Assembly: GCF_005848555.1 (NCBI RefSeq)
Contig: NZ_CP040518.1
Location: 2,293,001-2,357,000 of the forward strand
From: Blautia sp. SC05B48
GTDB taxonomy: Bacteria > Bacillota > Clostridia > Lachnospirales > Lachnospiraceae
DNA: 64,000 nucleotides
Direction of reading: 5' to 3'
The notes under the pieces are model-generated. The model saw only the letters and a program-made list of their open reading frames with translations. It searched no databases and was not told the DNA's origin. Positions 16,998-27,424 of this stretch are shown here, one piece after another. Within the stretch, counting starts at the first letter, position 1, and every line of letters starts with the position of its first letter. Both the position numbers and the translations under genes were made by a program.

Positions 16998-17630
16998 ATG
17001 AAGAAAGCTATTTTAGCTACTAAAGTCGGAATGACTCAGATCTTCAATGAAGATGGAATGTTAATTCCGGTAACTGTTTTACAGGCAGGTCCTTGCGTTG
17101 TAACTCAGGTTAAGACTGAGGAGAACGATGGATACACATCAGTTCAGGTTGGTTTCGGCGAGATCAGAGAGAAACTGGTCAACAAACCGGAGAAAGGCCA
17201 CTTTGACAAAGCTGGTGTAGCTGTAAAGAGATTTGTAAAAGAGTTCAGATTTGACAATGCCGGCGAGTATGAGGTTGGACAGGAGATCAAGGCTGATATC
17301 TTTGCAGCAGGAGATCATATCGATGCTACTGCAGTTTCCAAAGGTAAAGGCTTCCAGGGCGCTATCAAGAGACATGGCCAGTCCAGAGGACCTATGGCTC
17401 ACGGTTCTAAATATCATCGTCATGCAGGTTCAAACGGCGCTTGCTCCGATCCGAGCAAGGTTTTCAAAGGAAAACATATGCCAGGTCACATGGGACATGT
17501 TCAGGTAACTGTTCAGAATCTTGAGATCGTACGTGTAGATACAGAAAATAACTTACTGTTAGTTAAGGGTGCTGTTCCAGGACCTAAGAAATCTTTGGTT
17601 ACAATCAAAGAGACAGTAAAGTCCTTATAA
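16998..17630 (+). CDS. rplC: Ribosomal protein L3
   Basis: A 210-residue L3 (uL3), which nucleates 23S rRNA folding near the peptidyl transferase centre. It begins [16 protein letters not shown] and holds the GxSxGxGFQGxxKRH-type loop ([19 protein letters not shown]) that reaches toward the active site. AAGGAGG precedes the ATG. It lies 65 bases after rpsJ. Confidence 0.98.
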   Translation: MKKAILATKVGMTQIFNEDGMLIPVTVLQAGPCVVTQVKTEENDGYTSVQVGFGEIREKLVNKPEKGHFDKAGVAVKRFVKEFRFDNAGEYEVGQEIKADIFAAGDHIDATAVSKGKGFQGAIKRHGQSRGPMAHGSKYHRHAGSNGACSDPSKVFKGKHMPGHMGHVQVTVQNLEIVRVDTENNLLLVKGAVPGPKKSLVTIKETVKSL

Positions 17631-17651
17631 TAGGAAAGGAGGAGCATCAGA

Positions 17652-18272
17652 ATGGCTAATGTAACTGTTTATAATATGGAAGGCAATGAAGTTGGCACAA
17701 TGGAGCTGAATGACGCAGTATTCGGCGTTGAGATCAACGAGCATCTCGTTCATCTTGCAGTTGTTCGTCAGCTTGCAAATAACCGTCAGGGAACTCAGAA
17801 AGCGAAAACTCGTTCTGAGGTAAGAGGCGGCGGAAGAAAACCGTGGAGACAGAAAGGAACAGGTCATGCAAGACAGGGTTCCATCCGTGCACCACAGTGG
17901 ACAGGCGGCGGTGTTGTATTCGCTCCGGTTCCGAGAGATTATGAAGTAAAAATGAACAAAAAGGAAAGAAGAGCAGCTCTTAAATCCGCTCTGACATCCA
18001 AGGTTCAGGATAATAAACTTGTTGTTGTTGACAGCCTTGCACTTGCTGAGGTTAAGACAAAAGAGATGCAGAAGGTTCTTACAAACCTGAAAGCAGAGAA
18101 AGCTCTTGTAATCACAGCTGACAACGATCAGAACGTAGTTCTTTCTGCAAGAAACATCGCTGACGTGGAAACTGCAACACCGGCTACAATCAACACATAC
18201 GATGTTATGAAACACAACACCGTAGTTGTTACAAAGGATGCCGTTGCATCTATCGAGGAGGTATACGCATAA
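17652..18272 (+). CDS. rplD: Ribosomal protein L4
   Basis: A 206-residue L4 (uL4) with the extended loop [20 protein letters not shown] that lines the exit tunnel. L4 is the known autoregulator of the S10 operon in gamma-proteobacteria, which makes it one candidate ligand for the leader at 16398. It overlaps the rplW start by one base. Confidence 0.98.
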   Translation: MANVTVYNMEGNEVGTMELNDAVFGVEINEHLVHLAVVRQLANNRQGTQKAKTRSEVRGGGRKPWRQKGTGHARQGSIRAPQWTGGGVVFAPVPRDYEVKMNKKERRAALKSALTSKVQDNKLVVVDSLALAEVKTKEMQKVLTNLKAEKALVITADNDQNVVLSARNIADVETATPATINTYDVMKHNTVVVTKDAVASIEEVYA

Positions 18273-18571
18273 TGGCAAGTATTCAGTACTATGACGTAAT
18301 CATCCGTCCGGTTATCACAGAGAAATCCATGGCAGACATGGGTGAGAAGAAATATACATTCCTTGTACATCCGGAAGCTAACAAGACTCAGATCAAAGAG
18401 GCTGTTGAGAAGATGTTCGAGGGAACAAAAGTTAAGAGCGTAAACACCATCAACAGTGATGGGAAGAAAAAACGCCGTGGAATGGTAGTTGGAAAAACTG
18501 CTAAGACTAAAAAAGCTATCGTAGCTCTTACAGAAGAGAGCAAAGATATCGAGATCTTCGAAGGACTTTAA
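18272..18571 (+). CDS. rplW: Ribosomal protein L23
   Basis: A 99-residue L23 (uL23) at the tunnel exit, where trigger factor and SRP dock. The [11 protein letters not shown] motif near the N-terminus is intact, and the ATG overlaps the rplD stop (TAATG). Confidence 0.98.
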   Translation: MASIQYYDVIIRPVITEKSMADMGEKKYTFLVHPEANKTQIKEAVEKMFEGTKVKSVNTINSDGKKKRRGMVVGKTAKTKKAIVALTEESKDIEIFEGL

Positions 18572-18597
18572 TTAGAAGATCAAGCCAAGAGCGGTAT

Positions 18598-18616
18598 GAG
18601 TGACACAGTGTCACTC
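18598..18616 (+). other. Intercistronic hairpin between rplW and rplB
   Basis: GAGTGACA (18598-18605) pairs with TGTCACTC (18609-18616) in a 102-base gap; a smaller GTGC/GCAC hairpin follows. There is no T-run, so it is more likely an mRNA processing or stability element than a terminator. Confidence 0.45.
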
Positions 18617-18673
18617 TGATTATCGCGAATATGTGCACGAAAGCACGAGAACAAATTCGAAAGGAGAAACATC

Positions 18674-19519
18674 ATGGGAATCAAAAGCTATAACCCATAT
18701 ACACCGTCAAGAAGACATATGACTGGTTCCGACTTCTCTGAGATTACAGCTGCAAAACCAGAGAAATCCCTCGTTACTTCCCTTAAGAAGAACGCTGGAC
18801 GTAACAATCAGGGTAAGATCACTGTAAGACATCAGGGTGGCGGAAGCAGAAGAAAATACAGAATCATCGACTTCAAGAGAAGAAAAGATGGAATCCCTGC
18901 AACAGTTAAAACAATCGAGTACGATCCGAACAGAACAGCTAACATCGCTCTGATCTGCTACGCAGATGGCGAGAAAGCTTACATCCTCGCTCCAGAGGGA
19001 CTTAAAGTAGGCCAGAAGGTTTACAATGGTCCGGAAGCTGAGGTTCGTGTTGGAAACTGCCTCCCACTGGAACTTATCCCGGTTGGTACTATGGTTCACA
19101 ACATTGAGCTTCATCCTGGAAAAGGCGGACAGATGGTTCGTTCTGCAGGAAACGGCGCACAGCTCATGGCTAAAGAAGGAAAGTACGCAACACTTCGTCT
19201 TCCTTCCGGTGAGATGAGAATGGTTCCGATCGTATGCCGCGCAACTGTTGGTGTAATCGGAAACGGAGATCACAACCTTATTAACATCGGTAAAGCCGGA
19301 CGTAAACGTAACATGGGTATCAGACCTACAGTTCGTGGTTCCGTAATGAACCCGAATGACCATCCACATGGTGGTGGTGAAGGTAAGACCGGTATCGGAC
19401 GCCCAGGTCCTTGTACACCGTGGGGCAAACCTGCTCTCGGCCTGAAGACCAGAAAGAAAAACAAACAGTCCAACAAGTACATCGTAAGAAGACGCGATGG
19501 AAAAGCATTATCGAAATAA
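18674..19519 (+). CDS. rplB: Ribosomal protein L2
   Basis: A 281-residue L2 (uL2), a large-subunit protein needed for peptidyl transfer and subunit joining. The [18 protein letters not shown] and [19 protein letters not shown] segments are intact, including the conserved histidine of the HPHGGGEG loop. AAAGGAG precedes the ATG. Confidence 0.98.
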   Translation: MGIKSYNPYTPSRRHMTGSDFSEITAAKPEKSLVTSLKKNAGRNNQGKITVRHQGGGSRRKYRIIDFKRRKDGIPATVKTIEYDPNRTANIALICYADGEKAYILAPEGLKVGQKVYNGPEAEVRVGNCLPLELIPVGTMVHNIELHPGKGGQMVRSAGNGAQLMAKEGKYATLRLPSGEMRMVPIVCRATVGVIGNGDHNLINIGKAGRKRNMGIRPTVRGSVMNPNDHPHGGGEGKTGIGRPGPCTPWGKPALGLKTRKKNKQSNKYIVRRRDGKALSK

Positions 19520-19534
19520 TAAGGAGGAGAAAGC

Positions 19535-19816
19535 ATGTCTCGTTCACTGAAAAAAGGACCTTTTGCAGACCAGAGCTTACTTAAAAAAGTAGACGCTCTT
19601 AATGCTGCAAATGATAAATCCGTAATCAAAACTTGGTCTCGCCGTTCCACAATCTTCCCGTCTTTCGTAGGACACACAATCGCTGTTCATGACGGAAGAA
19701 AACATGTGCCGGTATATATCACAGAGGATATGGTAGGACACAAACTTGGTGAGTTCGTTGCAACAAGAACTTACAGAGGACACGGAAAAGACGAGAAGAA
19801 GTCCGGAGTACGCTAG
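19535..19816 (+). CDS. rpsS: Ribosomal protein S19
   Basis: A 93-residue S19 (uS19) of the 30S head, beginning [10 protein letters not shown] and keeping the [21 protein letters not shown] core. AAGGAGGAG is upstream, 15 bases after rplB. Confidence 0.98.
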   Translation: MSRSLKKGPFADQSLLKKVDALNAANDKSVIKTWSRRSTIFPSFVGHTIAVHDGRKHVPVYITEDMVGHKLGEFVATRTYRGHGKDEKKSGVR

Positions 19817-19831
19817 TCATCAGATTTATAA

Positions 19832-19862
19832 CTGCCCGCTGTCAATTTAAGACAGCTGGCAG
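19832..19862 (+). other. Intercistronic hairpin between rpsS and rplV
   Basis: CTGCC-CG-CTGTC pairs with GACAG-CT-GGCAG (two 5-bp helices around a 2x2 internal loop) in an 86-base gap. No T-run follows. Confidence 0.45.
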
Positions 19863-19902
19863 ATAACTTAGATATCGAATTTAAGAAAGGAGGCACTTTA
19901 AG

Positions 19903-20292
19903 ATGGCAAAAGGACATAGAAGCCAGATAAAGAGAGCCAGAAATGAGAATAATAGAGAGACAAGGCCGTCTGCAAAGTTATCTTATGCAAGAATTTCTGT
20001 TCAGAAAGCCTGCTACGTATTAGATGCGATCCGTGGCAAAGATGTACAGACAGCACTTGGTATCCTGACATACAATCCGAGATACGCTTCCAGCGTGATC
20101 AAAAAACTGCTTGAGTCAGCAGTAGCAAACGCTGAGAACAACAACGGAATGAACGCAGACAACCTTTATGTTGCAGCATGCTATGCAGATAAGGGACCTA
20201 CAATGAAGAGAATTCAGCCGAGAGCACAGGGTAGAGCTTACAGAATCGAGAAGAGAACTAGCCATATCACAGTTGTGCTTGATGAAAGGTAA
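19903..20292 (+). CDS. rplV: Ribosomal protein L22
   Basis: A 129-residue L22 (uL22), which lines the exit tunnel. The [23 protein letters not shown] start of the domain and the [19 protein letters not shown] tunnel hairpin are intact. The extra basic N-terminus of about 20 residues is somewhat longer than in Bacillus. Confidence 0.97.
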   Translation: MAKGHRSQIKRARNENNRETRPSAKLSYARISVQKACYVLDAIRGKDVQTALGILTYNPRYASSVIKKLLESAVANAENNNGMNADNLYVAACYADKGPTMKRIQPRAQGRAYRIEKRTSHITVVLDER

Positions 20293-20303
20293 GGAGGAAA
20301 AGC

Positions 20304-20960
20304 ATGGGACAGAAAGTTAATCCGCATGGCCTTAGAGTCGGAGTTATCAAGGATTGGGATTCCAGATGGTATGCAGAAGACAAGTTTGCTGACTACCTGG
20401 TAGAAGACTACAACATCAGAACATTCCTTAAAAAGAAATTATACAGCGCAGGTGTTTCCAAGATCGAGATCGAGAGAGCATCTGACAGAGTTAAGATCAT
20501 CATCTACACAGCAAAACCTGGTATCGTAATCGGTAAGGGCGGCGCAGAGATCGAGAAAGTTAAAGCTGAGCTTCAGAAATACACAGACAAGAAGCTTATC
20601 GTTGACATCAAAGAAGTTAAGAGACCGGACAAAGATGCACAGCTGGTTGCTGAGAACATTGCTCTTCAGCTTGAGAACCGTATTTCTTTCAGACGTGCTA
20701 TGAAGTCCACAATGCAGAGAACAATGAAGGCTGGCGCTAAGGGAATCAAGACTTCCGTATCTGGACGTCTCGGCGGAGCTGATATGGCTCGTACAGAGTT
20801 CTACAGCGAGGGAACAATCCCGCTTCAGACACTTCGTGCAGATATCGATTATGGCTTTGCGGAAGCAGACACCACATACGGTAAAGTTGGTGTTAAGGCA
20901 TGGATCTACAATGGTGAGATTCTTCCGACAAAAGGAACTAAGGAAGGGAGCGATAAATAA
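20304..20960 (+). CDS. rpsC: Ribosomal protein S3
   Basis: A 218-residue S3 (uS3), part of the mRNA entry tunnel and helicase. The KH domain motif [15 protein letters not shown] lies near residues 73-87, and the C-terminal [21 protein letters not shown]-type region is intact. Its stop overlaps the rplP start (TAATG). Confidence 0.98.
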   Translation: MGQKVNPHGLRVGVIKDWDSRWYAEDKFADYLVEDYNIRTFLKKKLYSAGVSKIEIERASDRVKIIIYTAKPGIVIGKGGAEIEKVKAELQKYTDKKLIVDIKEVKRPDKDAQLVAENIALQLENRISFRRAMKSTMQRTMKAGAKGIKTSVSGRLGGADMARTEFYSEGTIPLQTLRADIDYGFAEADTTYGKVGVKAWIYNGEILPTKGTKEGSDK

Positions 20961-21397
20961 TGTTAATGCCAAAAAGAGTAAAACGTCGTAAACAATTCCG
21001 TGGCTCCATGAGAGGAAAAGCCCTTAGAGGTAATGTTATCAACTATGGTGATTTCGGTCTTGTTGCTACTGAGCCATGCTGGATCAGATCTAATCAGATC
21101 GAGGCAGCCCGTGTTGCTATGACCCGTTACATCAAACGTGGCGGTAAAGTTTGGATTAAGATTTTCCCGGATAAACCGGTAACAGCTAAACCAGCTGAGA
21201 CTCGAATGGGTTCCGGAAAAGGCGCTCTGGAGTACTGGGTAGCAGTAGTAAAACCAGGTCGTGTTATGTTTGAGATTGCAGGCGTGTCCGAAGAGGTTGC
21301 CCGTGAAGCATTACGTCTTGCAATGCACAAGTTACCATGTAAATGTAAAATCGTTTCTCGTGCAGACTTAGAAGGCGGTGATAACAGTGAAAATTAA
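20960..21397 (+). CDS. rplP: Ribosomal protein L16
   Basis: A 145-residue L16 (uL16), which contacts A-site tRNA. The [15 protein letters not shown] start and [17 protein letters not shown] loop are typical. Its 3' end overlaps the rpmC start. Confidence 0.98.
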   Translation: MLMPKRVKRRKQFRGSMRGKALRGNVINYGDFGLVATEPCWIRSNQIEAARVAMTRYIKRGGKVWIKIFPDKPVTAKPAETRMGSGKGALEYWVAVVKPGRVMFEIAGVSEEVAREALRLAMHKLPCKCKIVSRADLEGGDNSEN

Positions 21398-21596
21398 TAA
21401 GTTCGTGGAAGATTTAAAAGCAAAGTCAGTTGCAGAACTGAATGAAGAATTAGTAGCTGCTAAAAAAGAGCTTTTCAATCTGAGATTTCAGAATGCAACA
21501 AACCAGTTAGACAATACAGGACGAATCAAAGAGGTTCGTAAAAATATTGCCAGAATCCAGACAGTAATCACTGAGCAGGCAAACGCTTCCAAATAG
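21387..21596 (+). CDS. rpmC: Ribosomal protein L29
   Basis: A 69-residue L29 (uL29) at the tunnel exit, with the [18 protein letters not shown] helix pair. I chose the GTG at 21387 (protein begins MKINKF) because an AAGGCGG site lies 8 bases upstream. A GTG at 21378 is also in frame. Either way it overlaps the end of rplP. Confidence 0.95.
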   Translation: MKINKFVEDLKAKSVAELNEELVAAKKELFNLRFQNATNQLDNTGRIKEVRKNIARIQTVITEQANASK

Positions 21597-21613
21597 GACA
21601 GGAGGACATAATC

Positions 21614-21868
21614 GTGGAAAGAAATCTGAGAAAAACCCGCGTGGGTAAGGTTGTCAGCGACAAAATGGATAAGACCATCGTAGTTGCAATTGAAGACCAT
21701 GTAAAACATCCTCTTTACAAAAAAATCGTGAAGAGAACATATAAATTAAAAGCTCATGATGAGAACAATGAGTGCAACATCGGAGATACCGTTAAGGTAA
21801 TGGAGACCAGACCGCTGTCCAAGGACAAGAGATGGAGACTGGTTGAGATCGTAGAGAAAGCTAAATAA
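21614..21868 (+). CDS. rpsQ: Ribosomal protein S17
   Basis: An 84-residue S17 (uS17), a primary 16S rRNA binder. It keeps [17 protein letters not shown] and the [21 protein letters not shown] end. The start is GTG with AGGAGG upstream. Confidence 0.97.
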   Translation: MERNLRKTRVGKVVSDKMDKTIVVAIEDHVKHPLYKKIVKRTYKLKAHDENNECNIGDTVKVMETRPLSKDKRWRLVEIVEKAK

Positions 21869-21881
21869 GGAGGAAACCAGT

Positions 21882-22250
21882 ATGATTCAGCAGGAAAGTA
21901 GACTGAAAGTTGCCGACAACACTGGTGCAAAAGAAATCCTTTGTATTCGTGTTATGGGCGGCTCTACAAGAAGATATGCAAACATCGGTGACACAATCGT
22001 TGCTACGGTTAAAGATGCAACACCAGGCGGCGTTGTTAAAAAAGGTGACGTTGTTAAAGCTGTAGTTGTTAGAACTAAAAAAGGCGCTCGTCGTAAAGAC
22101 GGATCTTACATCCGTTTCGATGAAAATGCTGCCGTAATTATCAAGGATGACTTAACTCCGAGAGGAACACGTATCTTTGGACCAGTTGCCAGAGAGCTTC
22201 GTGAGAAGAAATTCATGAAGATCGTTTCCTTAGCTCCGGAAGTATTATAG
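21882..22250 (+). CDS. rplN: Ribosomal protein L14
   Basis: A 122-residue L14 (uL14), at the subunit interface and a contact for RsfS. The [18 protein letters not shown] start and the [13 protein letters not shown] end are invariant-type. AAGGAGG lies 13 bases after rpsQ. Confidence 0.98.
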   Translation: MIQQESRLKVADNTGAKEILCIRVMGGSTRRYANIGDTIVATVKDATPGGVVKKGDVVKAVVVRTKKGARRKDGSYIRFDENAAVIIKDDLTPRGTRIFGPVARELREKKFMKIVSLAPEVL

Positions 22251-22261
22251 GAGGGTGCCGA

Positions 22262-22573
22262 ATGTCAGCTATGAAAATTAAAAAAGGTGATACTGTAAAG
22301 GTAATCGCTGGAAAAGATAAAGGTAAGGACGGAAAGGTTCTTGCAGTTAACGTAAAAGACAACACAGTAGTTGTTGAGAACGTAAACATGGTTACAAAGC
22401 ACGCTAAACCGTCCGCAGCTAATCAGAACGGTGGAATCGTGACAAAAGAAGCTCCGCTTCATATTTCCAACGTAATGCTCGTTGTAGACGGAAAAGCTAC
22501 AAGAGTTGGATTCAAGATGGACGGAGACAAAAAAGTTCGTGTTGCCAAAGCAACAGGAAAGACAATCGATTAA
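22262..22573 (+). CDS. rplX: Ribosomal protein L24
   Basis: A 103-residue L24 (uL24), an assembly initiator, with the KOW motif [21 protein letters not shown] at the N-terminus. An ATG three codons later would also fit, but GGAGGG spacing favours 22262. Confidence 0.97.
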   Translation: MSAMKIKKGDTVKVIAGKDKGKDGKVLAVNVKDNTVVVENVNMVTKHAKPSAANQNGGIVTKEAPLHISNVMLVVDGKATRVGFKMDGDKKVRVAKATGKTID

Positions 22574-22595
22574 TTAAGAGAGGAGGCATATAAAG

Positions 22596-23135
22596 GTGAG
22601 TAGATTAAAAGATCTTTACAAGAACGAGATCATGGATGCCATGACCAAGAAATTCGGATACAAAAACGTAATGGAAGTGCCAAAACTCGAGAAAATCGTT
22701 GTTAACATGGGTGTTGGCGAGGCAAAAGAGAACGCTAAACTTCTTGACGCTGCAATCGCAGATATGGAACTTGTTACAGGACAGAAAGCAATCGCTACAA
22801 AAGCTAAAAAATCTGTTGCTAACTTCAAAATCAGAGAGGGTATGCCGATCGGATGTAAAGTTACTCTGAGAGGCGAGAAGATGTATGAGTTCGCTGATCG
22901 TCTTATCAACCTTGCTCTTCCACGTGTACGTGACTTCCGTGGTGTTAACCCGAACGCATTCGACGGCAGAGGAAACTATGCTCTTGGTATCAAAGAGCAG
23001 CTGATCTTCCCAGAGGTTGAGTACGATAAGGTTGATAAAGTAAGAGGAATGGACGTTATCTTCGTTACAACTGCTAAAACAGATGAAGAGGCACGCGAAT
23101 TACTGACATTATTCAACATGCCATTTGCTAAATAG
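22596..23135 (+). CDS. rplE: Ribosomal protein L5
   Basis: A 179-residue L5 (uL5), the 5S rRNA-binding protein of the central protuberance. [11 protein letters not shown] and the [22 protein letters not shown] region are intact. The start is GTG with GAGGAGG upstream. Confidence 0.98.
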   Translation: MSRLKDLYKNEIMDAMTKKFGYKNVMEVPKLEKIVVNMGVGEAKENAKLLDAAIADMELVTGQKAIATKAKKSVANFKIREGMPIGCKVTLRGEKMYEFADRLINLALPRVRDFRGVNPNAFDGRGNYALGIKEQLIFPEVEYDKVDKVRGMDVIFVTTAKTDEEARELLTLFNMPFAK

Positions 23136-23148
23136 GAGGAAAAGATTC

Positions 23149-23334
23149 ATGGCTAAGACAGCAATGAAAATTAAACAGCAGCGTAAAGCTAAATTCTCCA
23201 CAAGAGAGTATACCCGCTGCAGAATCTGTGGCCGTCCACATGCATACCTGAGAAAATACGGAATTTGCAGAATCTGCTTCCGTGAGCTGGCATACAAAGG
23301 TCAGATCCCGGGTGTTAAGAAAGCTTCCTGGTAG
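23149..23334 (+). CDS. rpsN: Ribosomal protein S14, zinc-binding type
   Basis: A 61-residue short S14 (uS14) with two CxxC pairs (CRICGRPH...CRIC) that hold zinc, i.e. the C+ form. The ATG at 23149 with AGGAGG upstream gives the standard [11 protein letters not shown] start; the longer in-frame reading begins inside rplE and was discarded. Confidence 0.97.
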   Translation: MAKTAMKIKQQRKAKFSTREYTRCRICGRPHAYLRKYGICRICFRELAYKGQIPGVKKASW

Positions 23335-23415
23335 GCCGAGGCGAAAGCAACTTTTTAATTATATAAATAATATTCACACGACATGTAAAGTCTGAAGAAA
23401 GAGGAGGAAACTTAC

Positions 23416-23817
23416 ATGACAATGAGCGATCCGATCGCAGATATGCTTACAAGAATCCGTAACGCAAACACTGCAAAACATGACACTGTAGACGTACCGG
23501 CATCCAAGATGAAAATTGCTATTGCAAACATCCTTGTAGATGAGGGATACATCGCAAAATATGATATGGTTGAGGATGGAGTTGTTAAAACTCTTCACAT
23601 CACACTGAAATATGGTGAGGACAAAAACCAGAAGATCATCACAGGACTTAAGAGAATCTCCAAACCGGGTCTTCGTGTATACGCAGGCAAGGATGAGCTT
23701 CCGAAGGTTCTTGGTGGACTTGGTATCGCGATCCTTTCCACAAACAAAGGCGTTGTCACTGACAAAGAGGCTCGTAAGCTTCAGGTTGGTGGCGAGGTAC
23801 TTGCATTCGTTTGGTAG
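23416..23817 (+). CDS. rpsH: Ribosomal protein S8
   Basis: A 133-residue S8 (uS8), beginning [17 protein letters not shown] and keeping the C-terminal [14 protein letters not shown] loop that binds 16S helix 21. S8 represses the spc operon in Escherichia coli. It lies in an 81-base gap after rpsN with GAGGAGG upstream. Confidence 0.98.
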   Translation: MTMSDPIADMLTRIRNANTAKHDTVDVPASKMKIAIANILVDEGYIAKYDMVEDGVVKTLHITLKYGEDKNQKIITGLKRISKPGLRVYAGKDELPKVLGGLGIAILSTNKGVVTDKEARKLQVGGEVLAFVW

Positions 23818-23866
23818 GCCGAAAGCCGCTTAACGAAGCAGTCATATAGCTTTTAAACTGAAAACA

Positions 23867-23886
23867 GAGAGGGCAGGGGCCCTCTC
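23867..23886 (+). other. Intercistronic hairpin between rpsH and rplF
   Basis: An 8-bp perfect GC-rich stem (GAGAGGGC 23867-23874 with GCCCTCTC 23879-23886) and a 4-base AGGG loop, ending 28 bases before the rplF ATG. There is no T-run. Confidence 0.5.
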
Positions 23887-23914
23887 CGACAATCTAAGTA
23901 AGGAGGACAAATTT

Positions 23915-24454
23915 ATGTCACGAATCGGAAGACTTCCGGTTGCAATTCCAGCTGGCGTTGAGGTTACAGTCGCAGATGGAAACGTTGTAACAGTAAAAGG
24001 ACCTAAGGGAACACTTGAGAGAGCACTCCCGACAGAGTTAGAGATCAAAGTTGAAGACGGTCATGTAGTTGTAACAAGACCGAACGACTTAAAGAGAATC
24101 AAAGCCCTTCACGGCTTAACAAGAAGCCTTATCCACAACATGGTTGTTGGTGTAAGTGAAGGATACAAAAAAGAGCTTGAGGTTAACGGTGTTGGTTACA
24201 GAGCTGCTAAGCAGGGCAAGAAACTTGTACTTAACCTCGGATATTCTCACCCGGTAGAGATGGAAGATCCAGAAGGTCTTGAGTCCACAGTTGACGGAAA
24301 CAAGATCATCGTATCTGGTATCAGCAAAGAAAAAGTTGGCCAGTACGCAGCTGAGATCAGAGACAAGAGAAGACCTGAGCCATACAAGGGCAAGGGAATC
24401 AAGTACGTTGACGAAGTTATCAGACGTAAAGTCGGTAAGACCGGTAAGAAATAA
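23915..24454 (+). CDS. rplF: Ribosomal protein L6
   Basis: A 179-residue L6 (uL6) with two alpha/beta repeats and the C-terminal signature [22 protein letters not shown]. It sits near the factor-binding site of the 50S subunit. AAGGAGG precedes the ATG. Confidence 0.98.
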   Translation: MSRIGRLPVAIPAGVEVTVADGNVVTVKGPKGTLERALPTELEIKVEDGHVVVTRPNDLKRIKALHGLTRSLIHNMVVGVSEGYKKELEVNGVGYRAAKQGKKLVLNLGYSHPVEMEDPEGLESTVDGNKIIVSGISKEKVGQYAAEIRDKRRPEPYKGKGIKYVDEVIRRKVGKTGKK

Positions 24455-24471
24455 TTAAGGAGAGTGAGAAT

Positions 24472-24840
24472 ATGATTAACAAAGCATCCAGAAGCGAAAT
24501 TCGCGAAAAGAAGCATAGAAGATTACGTCATCATTTAAACGGAACTGCAACTACTCCTCGTCTGGCAGTATTTCGTTCCAACAAGCACATCTATGCACAG
24601 ATTATTGATGACACAGTTGGTAAAACTTTAGTATCCGCTTCTACTCTCCAGAAGGACGTAAAAGCAGAGCTTGAGAACACTGATGATGTACAGGCTGCAG
24701 CAAAAGTTGGAGCAGTGATCGGTAAAAAAGCTGTTGAGGCTGGTATCGAGAGCGTTGTTTTCGACAGAGGTGGATATATCTACCACGGAAAAGTTAAAGC
24801 ACTGGCAGATGCAGCAAGAGAAGCTGGACTGAAATTCTAA
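24472..24840 (+). CDS. rplR: Ribosomal protein L18
   Basis: A 122-residue L18 (uL18), a 5S rRNA binder, with RPRLAVFRS-type core ([18 protein letters not shown]) and the C-terminal [28 protein letters not shown] region, cited here by its key Gly/Tyr/His residues. It lies 17 bases after rplF. Confidence 0.98.
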   Translation: MINKASRSEIREKKHRRLRHHLNGTATTPRLAVFRSNKHIYAQIIDDTVGKTLVSASTLQKDVKAELENTDDVQAAAKVGAVIGKKAVEAGIESVVFDRGGYIYHGKVKALADAAREAGLKF

Positions 24841-24857
24841 GAGGAGGAAAAGAACAC

Positions 24858-25367
24858 ATGAAACGTAATCTTATTGATGCTAGTCAGTTAGAGTTAGAAG
24901 ATAAAGTAGTATCAATCAAGCGTGTTACCAAGGTTGTTAAAGGTGGTCGTAACTTCCGTTTCACAGCTTTAGTTGTTGTAGGTGACGGCAATGGACACGT
25001 TGGTGCAGGTTTAGGAAAAGCAGCAGAAATTCCGGAGGCGATCCGCAAAGGTAAAGAGGACGCTATGAAGAAACTTGTTACTGTTGCAAGAGACGAGAAC
25101 AATTCCATTACACATGACTTCATCGGAAAATTCGGAAGTGCTGAGATGCTTCTGAAGAGAGCTCCGGAAGGTACTGGAGTTATCGCCGGTGGCCCGGCAC
25201 GTGCCGTAATCGAGCTTGCAGGTATCAAAAACATCCGTACAAAATGTATGGGTTCCAGAAATAAACAGAACGTAGTTCTGGCAACAATCGCAGGCCTGAG
25301 CCAGTTAAAGACTCCGGAAGAGGTTGCAAAGCTCCGCGGAAAATCTGTAGATGAGATTCTGGGTTAA
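24858..25367 (+). CDS. rpsE: Ribosomal protein S5
   Basis: A 169-residue S5 (uS5) with its double-stranded RNA-binding domain ([20 protein letters not shown]) and the C-terminal [19 protein letters not shown] region. It is a fidelity protein of the 30S subunit. GAGGAGG precedes the ATG. Confidence 0.98.
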   Translation: MKRNLIDASQLELEDKVVSIKRVTKVVKGGRNFRFTALVVVGDGNGHVGAGLGKAAEIPEAIRKGKEDAMKKLVTVARDENNSITHDFIGKFGSAEMLLKRAPEGTGVIAGGPARAVIELAGIKNIRTKCMGSRNKQNVVLATIAGLSQLKTPEEVAKLRGKSVDEILG

Positions 25368-25380
25368 GGAGGATATGGAA

Positions 25381-25560
25381 ATGGCAGATACAATCAAGGT
25401 TACACTGGTAAAATCTCCGATCGGTGCAGTACCGAAACACAAAAAAACTGTAAAAGCTATGGGTCTTACAAAGATGCATAAAACAGTTGAGATGCCAGAC
25501 AACGCTGCAACCAGAGGAATGATTCAGCAGGTGCAGCACCTGGTAAAAGTAGAAGATTAA
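25381..25560 (+). CDS. rpmD: Ribosomal protein L30
   Basis: A 59-residue L30 (uL30) beginning MADTIKVTLVKSPIG. The ATG at 25381 is 8 bases after AAGGAGG; an ATG at 25375 is only 2 bases away from it and earlier in-frame codons overlap rpsE. Confidence 0.96.
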   Translation: MADTIKVTLVKSPIGAVPKHKKTVKAMGLTKMHKTVEMPDNAATRGMIQQVQHLVKVED

Positions 25561-25572
25561 GGAGGTGCCAGA

Positions 25573-26013
25573 ATGGAATTATCAAACTTAAGACCCGCAG
25601 AGGGTTCCAAGCATAGCGATAACTTCAGAAGAGGCCGTGGACATGGTTCAGGAAACGGCAAAACTGCTGGTAAAGGACATAAAGGACAGCTTGCTCGTTC
25701 CGGCCACAAGAAACCGGGATTCGAGGGAGGTCAGATGCCTTTATACAGACGTCTTCCTAAGAGAGGCTTCACTAACAGAAACTCTAAAGAAATTATCGCA
25801 ATCAATGTAGACGTTCTCAATCGTTTTGAGGATGGCGCAGAGGTTACAGTTGACAGCTTACTTGCAAGCGGTGCAATCTCCAAGATCGGTGATGGTGTTA
25901 AGATCCTTGGAAACGGCGAGCTTACAAAAAAACTTAATGTTAAAGTAAACGCTGTCAGCGAGACTGCAAAAACAAAAATTGAAGCTGCTGGTGGTACAGT
26001 AGAGGTGATCTAA
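25573..26013 (+). CDS. rplO: Ribosomal protein L15
   Basis: A 146-residue L15 (uL15), a late assembly protein. The Gly/Arg-rich N-terminal extension ([20 protein letters not shown]) and [18 protein letters not shown] are typical. The stop overlaps the secY ATG by one base (TAATG). Confidence 0.98.
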   Translation: MELSNLRPAEGSKHSDNFRRGRGHGSGNGKTAGKGHKGQLARSGHKKPGFEGGQMPLYRRLPKRGFTNRNSKEIIAINVDVLNRFEDGAEVTVDSLLASGAISKIGDGVKILGNGELTKKLNVKVNAVSETAKTKIEAAGGTVEVI

Positions 26014-27326
26014 TGTTTGAGACTCTTAAGAGTGTTTTCAAAGTAAAGGAAATGAGAAGAAAGCTTCTCTATCTGATCTGGATGATATTCGTGATCAGAA
26101 TCGGATCCCAGCTTCCTGTACCGGGAGTCGACAGTGACTTCTTTAAGCAGTGGTTTGAATCTAATACCGGTGACGCATTCAATTTCTTTGATGCGTTCAC
26201 CGGCGGTTCCTTTACTCAGATGTCAATTTTTGCATTGAACATCACACCTTACATTACTTCTTCCATTATCATTCAGCTTCTTACCATTGCCATTCCGGCA
26301 CTGGAAGAGATGCAGCGTGACGGAGAAGAAGGAAGAAAAAAGCTTACAGCAATCACACGTTATGTAACGGTTGGTCTTGCTCTGTTTGAGTCTGTTGCCA
26401 TGGCAATCGGATTCGGACGTCAGGGTATGATCCCGAACATGAACTTCCTTAAAGGAGTCGTAGTTGTTGCAAGTTTAACAGCGGGTTCCGCAATGCTTAT
26501 GTGGTTGGGCGAGCGTATTACAGAGAAGGGCATTGGAAATGGTATTTCCATCGTCCTGACTATCAATATCGTGTCCAGGATCCCGAGTGATATGTCCCTT
26601 CTTTATGAGAACTTCGTCAAGGGCAAAACAATTGCAAAAGGAATGCTTGCAGCCTGCATCATTGCTGTGATTATTCTGTTTGTTGTAGTGCTCGTACTTA
26701 TCCTCAACGGAGCAGAGAGAAGAATTCCGGTTCAGTATTCCAGAAAGATGGTTGGACGTAAAATGATGGGCGGTCAGTCCACAAACATCCCGCTCAAGGT
26801 AAATACTGCCGGCGTTATCCCGGTTATTTTTGCTTCTTCTATCATGTCTTTCCCGTCGATCATTGCTCAGTTCGCTGGCAAAGGAAACGGAACGGGCATC
26901 GGAAGTGAGATATTAAGAGGACTTTCCTCCAATAACTGGTGTAATCCAAGTCAGATCCAGTACAGCTGGGGTCTGATCGTGTATGTAGTACTTTGCGTAT
27001 TTTTCGCATACTTCTATACATCAATTACCTTTAATCCGTTGGAAGTAGCCGATAATATCAAAAAGCAGGGCGGTTTTATCCCAGGCATCCGTCCGGGAAA
27101 ACCGACTTCAGATTATTTGACTAAAATCCTGAATTATATTATATTTATAGGTGCAGTAGGTCTTGTTATCGTGGCCGTTATACCGTTCTTCTTCAACGGT
27201 GTGTTCGGTGCGGATGTTTCCTTCGGCGGTACATCTATCATCATCATCGTAGGTGTTATCCTGGAGACCGTTAAGCAGGTGGAATCTCAGCTGCTTGTGC
27301 GTAATTACAAAGGCTTCCTGAACTAA
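26013..27326 (+). CDS. secY: Protein translocase subunit SecY
   Basis: A 437-residue, 10-helix channel of the Sec translocon. It has the plug-region start (GSQLPVPGVD), ITPYITSSIIIQLL in TM2, and the cytosolic loops ERRIPVQYSRKMVG and PGIRPGKPTSDYL that contact SecA and ribosome. It is coupled to rplO by a one-base overlap, the standard spc operon position. Confidence 0.98.
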   Translation: MFETLKSVFKVKEMRRKLLYLIWMIFVIRIGSQLPVPGVDSDFFKQWFESNTGDAFNFFDAFTGGSFTQMSIFALNITPYITSSIIIQLLTIAIPALEEMQRDGEEGRKKLTAITRYVTVGLALFESVAMAIGFGRQGMIPNMNFLKGVVVVASLTAGSAMLMWLGERITEKGIGNGISIVLTINIVSRIPSDMSLLYENFVKGKTIAKGMLAACIIAVIILFVVVLVLILNGAERRIPVQYSRKMVGRKMMGGQSTNIPLKVNTAGVIPVIFASSIMSFPSIIAQFAGKGNGTGIGSEILRGLSSNNWCNPSQIQYSWGLIVYVVLCVFFAYFYTSITFNPLEVADNIKKQGGFIPGIRPGKPTSDYLTKILNYIIFIGAVGLVIVAVIPFFFNGVFGADVSFGGTSIIIIVGVILETVKQVESQLLVRNYKGFLN

Positions 27327-27335
27327 TTGAAAATG

Positions 27336-27398
27336 AAGGTTGCGGTGCGAAAGTGTCGCAGCCTTGATTTGTAAACAGGACTGTCTGAAAATCAGGCA
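27336..27398 (+). other. Two hairpins between secY and adk
   Basis: AAGGTTGCG (27336-27344) pairs with CGCAGCCTT (27357-27365), and CTGTCTG pairs with CAGGCAG at about 27380-27398. No strong T-run follows, so read-through into adk is likely; they could act as attenuators or processing sites. Confidence 0.4.
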
Positions 27399-27424
27399 GA
27401 AAACAGGAAAATGGAGGGTATGCT

